From Anaerorudis sp964444915 (GTDB taxonomy: Bacteria > Bacteroidota > Bacteroidia > Bacteroidales > Dysgonomonadaceae), in contig CAYUIY010000017.1 of the NCBI GenBank assembly GCA_964444915.1, positions 1-30,091 of the forward strand: a stretch of DNA of 30,091 bases. The letters are read 5' to 3'. The notes under the pieces are model-generated. The model saw only the letters and a program-made list of their open reading frames with translations. It was not told the DNA's origin and did no database searches. This document shows, in pieces, positions 8,793-17,141 of the stretch (positions are counted from its first letter, which is position 1; every line of letters starts with the position of its first letter). The position numbers were made by a program, and so were the translations under genes.

Positions 8793-9149
8793 ATGATGTA
8801 TATTGAAGTATTAAAATCGAAAATACACCGAGCAACCGTTACCGATGCCGATCTCAATTATGAAGGCAGCATCACCATCGATGAAGATCTCATCGAGGCA
8901 GCCAACTTGATGGTTAACGAAAAAGTTTCTGTAATGAATATCAATAATGGCGAGCGCTTCGAAACTTATGTGATTCCCGGGGAAAGAGGATCGGGAACGA
9001 TTTGTTTGAATGGCGCTGCTGCACGTAAAGTTCAAAAGGGCGATATTGTGATTATTATGAGTTATGCCATGATGACGCCCGAAGAAGCCAAAACATTTGA
9101 ACCCACTATTGTTCGGGTAGAAGAAAACACGAACAAAATAAAAAAGTAA
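8793..9149 (+). CDS. panD: Aspartate 1-decarboxylase PanD (pyruvoyl enzyme)
   Basis: PanD decarboxylates aspartate to beta-alanine, the substrate of PanC encoded just upstream. The proenzyme self-cleaves between Gly and Ser to create a pyruvoyl group. The cleavage site is visible as YEGS. Starting from the second of two adjacent ATG codons (8796) puts these residues at Gly24-Ser25, the numbering seen in E. coli, so 8796 may be the true start. The GERFETYVIPG and AAARKVQKGDIVIIMSYA segments are typical of the family. Length is 117 to 118 residues, slightly short but normal. Confidence 0.96.
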   Translation: MMYIEVLKSKIHRATVTDADLNYEGSITIDEDLIEAANLMVNEKVSVMNINNGERFETYVIPGERGSGTICLNGAAARKVQKGDIVIIMSYAMMTPEEAKTFEPTIVRVEENTNKIKK

Positions 9150-9188
9150 CATGTTGAGATAATCCGTTATTAGAACGAAAATAACCGC

Positions 9189-9227
9189 AAAAACCGTCGA
9201 TTGTGTTTTACAGTTGTCGGTTTTTTT
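9189..9227 (+). terminator. Rho-independent terminator after panCD
   Basis: AAAAACCG (from 9189) pairs with CGGTTTTT (from 9218). The arms between them pair further with small mismatches (CGA with TTG, TGT with ACA) around a short loop, and a run of seven T follows. It lies 40 bases after the panD stop. Confidence 0.75.
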
Positions 9228-9250
9228 ATTTTCTATAGATGGAAAATAGC

Positions 9251-9258
9251 TATCTTTA
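9251..9258 (+). promoter_or_regulatory. Possible -7 element for ligA
   Basis: TATCTTTA matches TAnnTTTG with one mismatch, 35 bases before the ligA ATG and after the panCD terminator. No convincing -33 element is seen. Confidence 0.35.
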
Positions 9259-9293
9259 CCGGCAGTTTTTTTATTCCTTATAAATAGAGATAT

Positions 9294-11291
9294 ATGAAGA
9301 CCCCGAAAGAAGAGATTGAAGAATTGCGAAGGCAAATTCGTGAGCACGATTACAATTATTATGTTCTTGCACAACCCATCATTTCCGATTACGAGTACGA
9401 CCGGCTCATGCGCAGACTGCTGGAACTGGAAGCTCAATACCCCGAATATTACGATCCCAATTCGCCTACCGTGCGTGTTGGCAGCGACATCACCAATGAG
9501 TTTGAACAGGTGGAACACCGCTACCCCATGTTATCGCTGCAAAATACTTATTCGCCCGATGAAGTGACCGATTTTTTCAATCGGGTAAAACGCACGTTGA
9601 ATGAAGATTTTGAAATTGTGTGCGAGCTGAAATTCGATGGGGTCTCCATTTCCTTGATTTACGAAAACAAGCAATTGATTCGTGCGGTGACGCGGGGCGA
9701 CGGTATCAGGGGAGACGATGTTACCAATAATGTGCGTACCATTCGTAGTATTCCTCTGGTTCTTCACGGGGATAATGTTCCTTTTTCCATTGAAGCACGG
9801 GGAGAAATCATCATGCCGTGGAAGGTTTTCGAAGAGTTGAATAAAGAACGTGAAGCTCAGGAAGAGCCGCTTTTTGCCAATCCCCGTAATGCAGCTGCAG
9901 GTACCATCAAGTTGCAAGACTCGCGCGAGGTTGCCCGTCGCAAGCTGGAATCGTTTATTTATTATCTTTTGGGCGACGAATTGCCTAGCGACAGTCATTT
10001 CGAGAATTTAAACCATGCATGCAAATGGGGGTTGCGCGTTTCGGAAGAGATGAGAAAATGCAGTACAGTGGAAGAAATTTTCGAATACATTACATATTGG
10101 GATGAAGAACGCAAAAATTTGCCTTTTGCCATCGATGGAGTGGTTTTGAAAGTCGATTCGCTGAAGCAACAGGAGCGTTTGGGTGCCACTTCAAAATTTC
10201 CCCGCTGGGCAATAGCCTATAAATTTAATCCCGAAAGAGCTTTGACGCGGCTTTTATCGGTTACGTTTCAGGTAGGGCGTACGGGAGCAGTGACCCCTGT
10301 GGCCAATTTGGAGCCCGTATTGTTGTCGGGCACTTTGGTGAAGCGCGCCTCGTTGTACAACGAAGATATGATCAATGCCCTCGATCTACATATTGGCGAT
10401 AGGGTATATGTAGAAAAGGGGGGAGAAATTATTCCCAAAATAACAGGAGTAGATAAGTCTGCCCGCACCGGAGAAGGCGAAAAAGTGCAGTTTATCAAAT
10501 ATTGCCCCGAGTGCGGTACTCCGTTGGTGCGCGACGAAGACGAGGCTATTTATTATTGTCCGAACATCGAAGGTTGCCCGGCACAAATCAAAGGCCGTAT
10601 TCAGCATTTTGTTTCGCGCAAAGCCATGGATATCGACATGGGACCCGAAACCATCGAATTATTCTATAGCAAAGGTTTGATAAAAGATGCCGCCGATTTG
10701 TATAACTTAAAGTTTGAAGATCTGGTAAACCTTGAGCGATGGGGCGAAAAAAGTGCCAGAAACTTGTTGAAGAGCATCGAAAAATCGAAGTCGGTTCCCT
10801 ATCCGCGGGTTTTGTATGCGCTTGGTATTCGTTATGTGGGCGAAACGGTAGCGCAGAAGCTTGCCCAGGCTTTTCCGTCCATTGATGCGTTGGAACAGGC
10901 ATCGCTCGAAGACCTCATGGCTGTTGACGGCATAGGCGAGCGTATTGCCCAAAGTGTGAAGGATTATTTTGCCAATCCTACGTTTCGTGATTTTGTGCAA
11001 CGATTACGCTCTCACGGATTGCAATTTTCACTGAATCAAGAAAATCTTGAACCCAAAACCGATAAGTTAAAAGGCAAAACGTTTGTGATCAGCGGCATAT
11101 TTAAATTGCATTCGCGAGACGAGTACAAAGCTCTCATTATACAAAACGGTGGCAAAGTCAGTAGTTCGGTATCGAAGAATACCGATTATATTCTTGCCGG
11201 CGAAAATATGGGCCCTGTCAAGTTGGAAAAAGCCAATCAGCTCGGCATAAAGATCATTACCGAAGAAGAATTTCTTAAAATGATTGAATAA
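9294..11291 (+). CDS. ligA: NAD-dependent DNA ligase LigA
   Basis: LigA seals nicks during DNA replication and repair using NAD+ as the adenylate donor. The 665-residue protein has the full domain series. The Ia domain holds HDYNYYVLAQPIISDYEYD, and the adenylation domain contains the nucleophile Lys113 in ELKFDG. An OB fold follows, then a zinc finger with C404, C407, C422 and about C428. A helix-hairpin-helix region has ALGIRYVGETVAQKLA and DGIGERIAQS, and a C-terminal BRCT domain runs from about residue 590 (KGKTFVISGIF). Length and order are typical for the enzyme. It stands alone between a terminator and a convergent small gene. Confidence 0.98.
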   Translation: MKTPKEEIEELRRQIREHDYNYYVLAQPIISDYEYDRLMRRLLELEAQYPEYYDPNSPTVRVGSDITNEFEQVEHRYPMLSLQNTYSPDEVTDFFNRVKRTLNEDFEIVCELKFDGVSISLIYENKQLIRAVTRGDGIRGDDVTNNVRTIRSIPLVLHGDNVPFSIEARGEIIMPWKVFEELNKEREAQEEPLFANPRNAAAGTIKLQDSREVARRKLESFIYYLLGDELPSDSHFENLNHACKWGLRVSEEMRKCSTVEEIFEYITYWDEERKNLPFAIDGVVLKVDSLKQQERLGATSKFPRWAIAYKFNPERALTRLLSVTFQVGRTGAVTPVANLEPVLLSGTLVKRASLYNEDMINALDLHIGDRVYVEKGGEIIPKITGVDKSARTGEGEKVQFIKYCPECGTPLVRDEDEAIYYCPNIEGCPAQIKGRIQHFVSRKAMDIDMGPETIELFYSKGLIKDAADLYNLKFEDLVNLERWGEKSARNLLKSIEKSKSVPYPRVLYALGIRYVGETVAQKLAQAFPSIDALEQASLEDLMAVDGIGERIAQSVKDYFANPTFRDFVQRLRSHGLQFSLNQENLEPKTDKLKGKTFVISGIFKLHSRDEYKALIIQNGGKVSSSVSKNTDYILAGENMGPVKLEKANQLGIKIITEEEFLKMIE

Positions 11292-11376
11292 GGAGTTTAT
11301 TTATTATTTTAATTACCTTAATTACCTTAATCATTATCATGATGTATGCGATATAAGATGCTTTATTGCCCTCGTT

Positions 11377-11706
11377 TTATCGTTGCTCTTTCCGGTTAAA
11401 AAGCCATTTTCGTTTGTATTCTTTCTGAAAATGTTGTAACGTAGCGATGGGATGGACGAACAACATGCGAGGACCCGAAAAGCGCATCACTTCTTTGATA
11501 CGTGTTCTCATATCGCTTCTATAACAATGAATGGGGCATGTATTGCAGGTAGGCTTGTCTTCGCCGTAAGGACAATGTTTGAGCCGCGATAAAGCATAGG
11601 TTTTTAGTTCGTTGCAATCGTAACACAAAGCATCCTTCTTGCCGTGTTTTGAGCGGCAATACATATGAATCATGATGATTACAACTTTCTTTTCCGATTC
11701 GTTCAT
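11377..11706 (-). CDS. YgbA-type 'nitrous oxide-stimulated promoter' family protein
   Basis: This is a 109-residue cytoplasmic protein with many cysteines: MYCR, LCYDC, HCPYG and the dense CNTCPIHCY. It ends in the conserved segment MRFSGPRMLFVHPIATLQHF. These match the small YgbA_NO family annotated as nitrous oxide-stimulated promoter protein, named from nitric-oxide-responsive expression in enterobacteria. The cysteine pattern suggests metal or Fe-S binding, but this is inference. It has a well-placed Bacteroidota promoter and is convergent with ligA. Specific function is unknown. Confidence 0.85.
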   Translation of the reverse strand: MNESEKKVVIIMIHMYCRSKHGKKDALCYDCNELKTYALSRLKHCPYGEDKPTCNTCPIHCYRSDMRTRIKEVMRFSGPRMLFVHPIATLQHFQKEYKRKWLFNRKEQR

Positions 11707-11730
11707 GCGGTATTGTAACAGAAATTAAGG

Positions 11731-11762
11731 CAAAAATAGTTTGTTCTGATTTTTCGTGCAAA
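11731..11762 (-). promoter_or_regulatory. Promoter of the YgbA-type gene
   Basis: On the minus strand, TTTG (11759-11762), 20 bases and TATTTTTG (11731-11738) fit both elements of the Bacteroidota housekeeping promoter. The ATG is 24 bases downstream. Confidence 0.65.
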
Positions 11763-11858
11763 TTTATTTATCTGTCAGTTTTTGCAAGAGTGTTTATGAA
11801 AACTTCCGGATTTTCAATAGCCTTCAAATCCCATTGGTGCGATTAAAAGCATTACGTG

Positions 11859-11903
11859 AAAAACCGTTATATTTGCTGCATGAGTGAAGCGATAAATAAT
11901 CGG
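11859..11903 (+). repeat. 45-base repeat copy A: promoter plus first eight codons of a short ORF
   Basis: This matches 23066-23110 at 43 of 45 positions. It contains TATATTTG (11868-11875), an exact TAnnTTTG promoter element, and four bases later an ATG (11880) opening MSEAINNR. The two differences from copy B are in codon 3 (Glu versus Asp) and the silent third base of codon 7. The surrounding sequence is unrelated in the two places. Confidence 0.85.
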
Positions 11904-12079
11904 ACCATAGAAATTCTCCGCCCCGAAACATCGGAAATAAAAATTCTGTAAATCGCAAGTACCACAAAGACGTTGTTCGTTTGGGCGTGCAGGATTTCAC
12001 TCGCCGCCCGATGCACCAGGAACATCTTTCCCGTCAGTACACCACCAACCTTCGTAATATTCTCGTGGTCGAAATATAA
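11880..12079 (+). pseudogene. Short frameshifted reading frame of unknown family
   Basis: From the ATG at 11880 the frame reads MSEAINNRTIEILRPETS and stops at 11949-11951 after 23 codons. A shift of one base near 11946 continues in another frame with a protein-like segment (RKYHKDVVRLGVQDFTRRP, then HLSRQYTTNLRNILVVEI) up to a TAA at 12077-12079. A 10-base stem-loop follows directly. I read this as a broken small gene of about 65 residues, or a remnant of a larger one. I do not recognise the family, and the frames could be fortuitous. The first eight codons recur at 23087. Confidence 0.4.
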
Positions 12080-12088
12080 AATTTTCAA

Positions 12089-12116
12089 AATCCTAGAACC
12101 TTACGATTCTAGGATT
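12089..12116. terminator. Perfect inverted repeat, probable terminator
   Basis: AATCCTAGAA (12089-12098) and TTCTAGGATT (12107-12116) form a perfect 10-base stem with an 8-base loop, flanked by AT-rich sequence. It sits between the broken small gene and the 3' end of the GHL10 gene, so it may serve either strand. No long T run is attached. Confidence 0.5.
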
Positions 12117-12223
12117 CTATTTAAATCATTAAATTTTGACCCGGAAAGAGTGTGGGCATGCTCCAGATTATTTATATTGAATTCCGGTAAAAATTTCACT
12201 TGATAGCAGCAGAGACAATCTAA

Positions 12224-13678
12224 TCATTTCTTCTGTGCAAGTTCAGAAGGTTCGCTTTCCATATTATCAGAATTTAATGTTGTAACACAATAGTAACCCG
12301 AGGAAGAAACCGGAATACTATTTTGTTTGGTAATGGCATATACTCGACCTTCCTTCTTTAAGTCGTTAAAATGATATACCACTGATCTTGCCTGATTTGG
12401 AGCACTCCACTTTAAAATGCCATTTTCTATTCTCACATTTTCCGGTTTAGAAGGAGAAGGGGCAACGCTTCTTCCCAAAAACGGTATAACAGAAGGATAT
12501 TTAAAAATATCAGAAAGTTTATCGGTTATTCCTATTTTATTCAGCAAAATGTACTTCGCACTATATAAAATATTACCAACCACCTTCGGGTTTCTTCTGG
12601 TTAAATTAAATTGATTCTCTAATTCTGCAGTTGATTGAAAAGCAGAGGGAGCACTCGGATCTCCAAATCTATAATAACCATGCCCAATCATCAATGCTGC
12701 ATTATAATTGTATTGAGCCCACCAATTTAAGCGTGATCGGAAATCATTATATGCATTTCCTATTTCGTAATATAATTGTGGTATAACAACATCGATCCAG
12801 CTTTTCTTACACCATTTAGTCACATCGGCATATAATGTATTCAAATTGTATTCGTTATTTGCAGTTGGAGAAATAGAGAAAACAACCTCAGGTTTTGTTT
12901 TCACAATCACATTATAAATCCCTTCTACGGTTTTATCAACATTTGCTCTTCGAAAATCCCCGATAGATGAAAATCCGCTTCCATACTTTTCATAGTCGGC
13001 ATTATCCGACACCATTTGTCCGGCTGACGAAGGATCCGGATAAAAATAATCATCAAAATGTATTCCATCAACATCGTATTTGGTGATCACATCTTCTACA
13101 ATATCGCAAAGACGTTGCCTTACTTCGGGAATAGCCGGATTATAAATTTGAATTTTCTCGTGACTTACAACCCATGCCGGGTCTATAGAGGGATGAAGCG
13201 GTGGATATGAAACACTATTGTTGCTTCTGGTAGCTATTCGGTATGGATTCATCCAAGCATGAAATTCTATCTCTCTTTTGTGCGTTTCATCTATCATAAA
13301 TTGTAGAACATCATATCCCGGACTCCTTCCTCTTTCACCTGTAATAGAAGCACTCCAGGGCTCATAAGGTGAATCATAAAACGCATCTCCCATTGGTCTG
13401 ATTTGCACAAACACCGCATTAATATTCAATTCTTTAAATCGGTCAAGATAGTTAATAAATTGTTTTTTCTGAGCTTCAGTAGCATATTCGCCTTGAGGCC
13501 AATCCAATCCCCAGGCAGTAACAATCCAAACGCCCCTCATTTCTTTTTTGGGGAAAAGAAGCGGCTCTTCATCCGGAGGGGTTTCAGGTATTTCTATCTC
13601 ATCGGTTTCTTTATTACAAGAATAGAAAAATAAGGAAGTGAAAAAGAGGATCGTTATATAGAAAAAAAGTTTCTTCAT
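12224..13678 (-). CDS. GHL10-family glycoside hydrolase lipoprotein
   Basis: This is a 484-residue secreted lipoprotein with a glycoside hydrolase-like family 10 (GHL10, formerly DUF187) TIM-barrel. A signal peptide ends at FFYSC (Cys21). The barrel begins at about residue 48 with MRGVWIVTAWGLDWP. It includes VQIRPMGDAFYDS, EFHAWMNPYRI, DGIHFDDYFYP (acidic residues in the predicted active cleft) and FSISPTANN. After about residue 400 a small fibronectin-III-like domain follows (KPENVRIENGILKWSAP). E. coli DigH (YddW), of the same family, cleaves denuded peptidoglycan glycan strands, so an amino-sugar glycan is a reasonable but unproven substrate. It is the last gene of the SusCD locus, 145 bases after the preceding gene with a long inverted repeat between. 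Confidence 0.87.
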   Translation of the reverse strand: MKKLFFYITILFFTSLFFYSCNKETDEIEIPETPPDEEPLLFPKKEMRGVWIVTAWGLDWPQGEYATEAQKKQFINYLDRFKELNINAVFVQIRPMGDAFYDSPYEPWSASITGERGRSPGYDVLQFMIDETHKREIEFHAWMNPYRIATRSNNSVSYPPLHPSIDPAWVVSHEKIQIYNPAIPEVRQRLCDIVEDVITKYDVDGIHFDDYFYPDPSSAGQMVSDNADYEKYGSGFSSIGDFRRANVDKTVEGIYNVIVKTKPEVVFSISPTANNEYNLNTLYADVTKWCKKSWIDVVIPQLYYEIGNAYNDFRSRLNWWAQYNYNAALMIGHGYYRFGDPSAPSAFQSTAELENQFNLTRRNPKVVGNILYSAKYILLNKIGITDKLSDIFKYPSVIPFLGRSVAPSPSKPENVRIENGILKWSAPNQARSVVYHFNDLKKEGRVYAITKQNSIPVSSSGYYCVTTLNSDNMESEPSELAQKK

Positions 13679-13702
13679 GATGTGATTTTTTTGTTTAAAT
13701 AC

Positions 13703-13810
13703 AAAAAACCGGATAAGCTTGATTTTCTAAAACTAACGAGGTGAATTTTTATTGATAAAAATAAATAATTCAACACCATTTAGATATCTAATTCGCTTAT
13801 CCGGTTTTTT
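13703..13810. repeat. 16-base perfect inverted repeat between the DUF4623-like and GHL10 genes
   Basis: AAAAAACCGGATAAGC (13703-13718) is the exact reverse complement of GCTTATCCGGTTTTTT (13795-13810). Between the arms, GGTGAATTTTTAT and a degenerate ATAAAAATAAATAATTCAAC can pair further, so the whole 108 bases could fold as one long hairpin. On the transcribed minus strand the distal arm ends in a run of T, giving terminator or processing potential inside the operon. Confidence 0.65.
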
Positions 13811-13823
13811 AAACTACATTAAA

Positions 13824-15263
13824 TTAGTCTTCCAATTGTTTTTTTGGAAACTCAAACAACACAAAACCTGCATCAGTGCTAGCGGTATATAACATAAGAG
13901 TTTCATCGTTTCCTTCAGCATCTTTTATTACATGCCATCCGGTTTGCGTGGAAGGAGAAGCATTAGTAGGGCCTAAAAGAGGATATTGGAAAACAGGACT
14001 TTTGTCGGCCTGCTCATCAAAAATCTTCAAGGCATCGATTGTGTTATCTCCTTTTGTTATGTTATAAACATAAAACACAGTGGCATCAGATCCACTTCGG
14101 GCAGCGGTGGTCATTATCAAGTAACGTTCTTTGTTAAACGTAATGACTCTTGCATCTGAACCTCTTATTGGTACGGCATTTGCGCTAAGTTGGTATTTAA
14201 TAGCGGCATTTTCATCTGCAACCATGATAGGAGCTTCATAACCTGTGAAAATATAATCATCGGTATTATCCACTCTATTAAAAGACATACAAAAAGTAAC
14301 GCCTTTTTGTGATGGGAGTACCACCGGATCTGAAATAGTAGTATAATTGGTAACTTTTAATCTCAAAATTGTGGTTACTGCATTGTCTCCAAAATACATA
14401 TATCCATTTCCATTTTCATCAAGATTTACCGACATATTATCACCGTGACGATTACCTGCCCCTTCAATCTCACCTATATTAATATTGGCAATTGTTTGTG
14501 GGGGTTCAGCCGGATCAGTCCAATGATATATTTTGAATGGCGATACTTTACCGCCGGACAAATTAGCAATATAGATATGTCCGGATATCATTGCACCACA
14601 ATTCACCGGGAATGTTCCTCCTGTTACACCGGTTAAATTAAGGGAAATGCGCTTGTTGCTGTCGCTGAAATCAACAAGTTCTTTTATATTATCCACCTTC
14701 AATAAATGGGATCCCCACTCGTGTCGTGTTACAATGAGAACATGGCTGCCATCAAAACCGGAACCTCTTGTCGAGGCAGAGCTAAAAGTGGGATAAACCG
14801 GCATGCCTAACTCATTATTTGTATAATCGAAAATCTCGGGCTTGGTAAAATCTGCACCAAAAACCGGTACCCTTAATCGCAGAGTTACAAAATACTCGCG
14901 AAATCTTGGGCCATTCACAACCTTAATTACAATTGTTTTTTCGGCTTCTCCTTCTGCAAACGGAAATTCGTAATACTCTTTATCCAGTGTTGCTCCTTCC
15001 GAAAGTTCCACTTCGAATTTAATCGCAGAAAGGTCAGTTTCAGGATCGATTCGGGGGAATGTTACTGTTTTTTTGTCTTCATCAACAGTTCCTTCCACTA
15101 CCATGTTTCCATCAGGACCGGCATTCACAATTTTAATGGATTTTAATACCACTTCATATGGAGAGTCAACATTTTTGGGATAATCATCCGAACATGCAAC
15201 AAAAAACCACACCATCAATGAAGCTATCAAAATCCCATATTTTGCATTATTTATATGTTTCAT
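13824..15263 (-). CDS. SusCD-associated surface lipoprotein (probably DUF4623)
   Basis: This is a 479-residue lipoprotein with a signal peptide ending in FFVAC (Cys24) followed by SDD, a Bacteroidota surface-export type tail. An N-terminal Ig-like region (about residues 35 to 130) contains the pattern FPRIDPETDLSAIKFEVELS and IVIKVVNG, as in DUF5018-like or PKD-like modules of SusE/F proteins. The rest reads like a beta-propeller with repeated short strands (GSHVLIVTRHEWG, GHIYIANLSGG, GNGYMYFGDNA, ERYLIMTTAAR). Length and position right after susD match DUF4623 proteins as I remember them; the DUF number is less certain than the role. It probably binds the ligand of the locus at the cell surface. 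Confidence 0.72.
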   Translation of the reverse strand: MKHINNAKYGILIASLMVWFFVACSDDYPKNVDSPYEVVLKSIKIVNAGPDGNMVVEGTVDEDKKTVTFPRIDPETDLSAIKFEVELSEGATLDKEYYEFPFAEGEAEKTIVIKVVNGPRFREYFVTLRLRVPVFGADFTKPEIFDYTNNELGMPVYPTFSSASTRGSGFDGSHVLIVTRHEWGSHLLKVDNIKELVDFSDSNKRISLNLTGVTGGTFPVNCGAMISGHIYIANLSGGKVSPFKIYHWTDPAEPPQTIANINIGEIEGAGNRHGDNMSVNLDENGNGYMYFGDNAVTTILRLKVTNYTTISDPVVLPSQKGVTFCMSFNRVDNTDDYIFTGYEAPIMVADENAAIKYQLSANAVPIRGSDARVITFNKERYLIMTTAARSGSDATVFYVYNITKGDNTIDALKIFDEQADKSPVFQYPLLGPTNASPSTQTGWHVIKDAEGNDETLMLYTASTDAGFVLFEFPKKQLED

Positions 15264-15316
15264 CTGTTTTCATTTTTTAATTAATAGCGTTTTGACTGAA
15301 AATATCTTCTTTTTAA

Positions 15317-17125
15317 TCAATTTTGAGGCCAACCTTCTGTTTGCTTAAGCTCGTAACCTCTTTTTGCATAATCATCCATTTGTATTTTACCCACAGGAGC
15401 TAAATACGGATTTACATTCACCTGGTTCAGGAATGGCTGACGGCCTATTGTTGATGTATGTTTAAAAAAGCCATTCATTAGTGATTTGTTTGTGCCGTCA
15501 TACACAATGATTTGACCATCTAAAGTAATCACAGATATTTTCCCTTTGTTGCCATCGTTCAACTCTGAACTCAGTTCTTCAGGAAAATTGACCCAACCAC
15601 CCGACAATAAATCGATATTTGCATCCGTATCCATGTAATCTAATTTATACCATCTCCTCAAATCTTCATAACGAGAATGTTCAAATGCAAATTCCATGCG
15701 TCTTTCTCTTCTTATTTCCCACAAAAGAGGAGAAACCCTTCCATCGCGATTAGGATCGTTTGGCAAACTACCCAATTGCAAGGGTGCTGTCTTTTTTACA
15801 CCTTTTTCTATTGCTTTAGGAGCTAAAGGTCGGTTTCTAATCTTATTAATGGAAATATCAATTTCGTTTTGGGTTACCGGAGTTTTGCCCATGGTTTCCA
15901 ATTCGGCTTTGGCCTCAATCCAATTAAGAAGAACCTCCGCATATCTTAATACCGGATAATCCGTCTTATTGTTCGTGCTGGTAAATTCAAATGGAGGTGT
16001 ACTTCCGGACTCAACCATTTCCGCAACTTCACGCGGTAAAAATTTATTAATATAAAAATAAGAACTTTTACTTCTTGGATGAGGTTTATCGTAAAATGTT
16101 GCTTCAAAACGAGAGTCTCTCGTTTTTATCAAATTGGAAATATTGAATTTATTTGCGTCAAGCAAGTCGGAATTTTGCCAAACATTTCCATCGTTACAAA
16201 TAAACGATTTAATCAAAGATGTTGTTGGTCCAAAATTCAACGATTCTGCCAAGTTATTATTAGAAGCTATACAATGAGTAACACCTACGGCAGGATCATA
16301 ATGCCTATATAAAATGCAATCCTTGTTTCCTCTCAAATTATCCGATGTAAAAAGAGATCTGAAATCCGTAACTATATCATATTTTCCACTGTTTATTATC
16401 ATATCGCCGGCCTCAACTGCAAAATCTAAAAATTTCTGTGCTCTTTCGTTATTTTGGTAGTAATATCTCTGCCAACATCCTTCATATAAAGTGATCCGAG
16501 AAATGAACCCCGCAACCACATATCTGTTAACATATTGATCACCATCGTTCAATCGAACATTCTTCAATGCATATTTAAAATCGTCATAAACGGCATCCAT
16601 TACCTCGTCTCTTGGCGTACGTGGTTTATATAAATCATCCAGATCAGTATCGCTAACCACATGGTCGTAATAAGGAACATCACCGTATTCAAAAACCAAT
16701 TGGGCATATCTAAAACCTCGGAAAAAACGGCCCACACCTTTCCAATGGGCCAATGCTTCTTCCGACAAAATATTTTTCATTTTATTTTCTACTCTGTCCA
16801 GCATAATATTAACGGAGCGTATTATTTCCATATTCCATATTTTGCTGTTGGGTACTGCTCGCGTAAAATCTGACTGGCTACCCAACCAAACCACATCATC
16901 GCTAAAAGTATACCCCATCAATGGAGCGTTGGTTGTAGTCCAAAGATGGCCGTATCCGACAAAAAAATCGGGATAAAACTTGTTAGCATACAATCTTACT
17001 TTATCTTCACTAGTCCAAACTGTTTCATCATTGGCAACGGTCAATGGAGGTCTATCCAAAAAATCGTCACATCCTATGAAAGAAAAAATAAGAAAAAATA
17101 TAATCAATGAATAATTGTATTTCAT
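15317..17125 (-). CDS. SusD/RagB-family ligand-binding lipoprotein
   Basis: SusD-family proteins form the lid over the SusC channel at the cell surface and bind the incoming ligand. This 602-residue member has a lipoprotein signal ending in FIGC (Cys19) followed by DDFLDRPPLT, the usual SusD beginning. The alpha-helical TPR scaffold includes GVGRFFRGFRYAQLVFEYGDVPYYD and YVVAGFISRITLYEG. It ends in a RagB/SusD domain with LRYAEVLLNWIEAKAEL, RNRPLAPKA and WEIRRERRMEFAFE. The length is at the upper normal range. It begins 16 bases after the susC stop, so the pair are cotranscribed and probably translationally linked. Confidence 0.95.
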   Translation of the reverse strand: MKYNYSLIIFFLIFSFIGCDDFLDRPPLTVANDETVWTSEDKVRLYANKFYPDFFVGYGHLWTTTNAPLMGYTFSDDVVWLGSQSDFTRAVPNSKIWNMEIIRSVNIMLDRVENKMKNILSEEALAHWKGVGRFFRGFRYAQLVFEYGDVPYYDHVVSDTDLDDLYKPRTPRDEVMDAVYDDFKYALKNVRLNDGDQYVNRYVVAGFISRITLYEGCWQRYYYQNNERAQKFLDFAVEAGDMIINSGKYDIVTDFRSLFTSDNLRGNKDCILYRHYDPAVGVTHCIASNNNLAESLNFGPTTSLIKSFICNDGNVWQNSDLLDANKFNISNLIKTRDSRFEATFYDKPHPRSKSSYFYINKFLPREVAEMVESGSTPPFEFTSTNNKTDYPVLRYAEVLLNWIEAKAELETMGKTPVTQNEIDISINKIRNRPLAPKAIEKGVKKTAPLQLGSLPNDPNRDGRVSPLLWEIRRERRMEFAFEHSRYEDLRRWYKLDYMDTDANIDLLSGGWVNFPEELSSELNDGNKGKISVITLDGQIIVYDGTNKSLMNGFFKHTSTIGRQPFLNQVNVNPYLAPVGKIQMDDYAKRGYELKQTEGWPQN

Positions 17126-17141
17126 AATTTTTGTATTTTAA

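Noticed and set aside
8811..9518. 235-codon minus-strand frame across panD and the ligA start
   Set aside because: It spans two confident genes, a terminator and a promoter on the other strand; phenylalanine- and isoleucine-rich shadow.
11311..11331. Short tandem TTAATTACC repeat after ligA
   Set aside because: Only about two units of nine bases in AT-rich DNA; not enough to call a functional repeat.
11867..12088. 73-codon minus-strand frame
   Set aside because: It runs opposite the repeat element and the plus-strand broken frame, and no family is recognisable; the plus-strand reading has the promoter.
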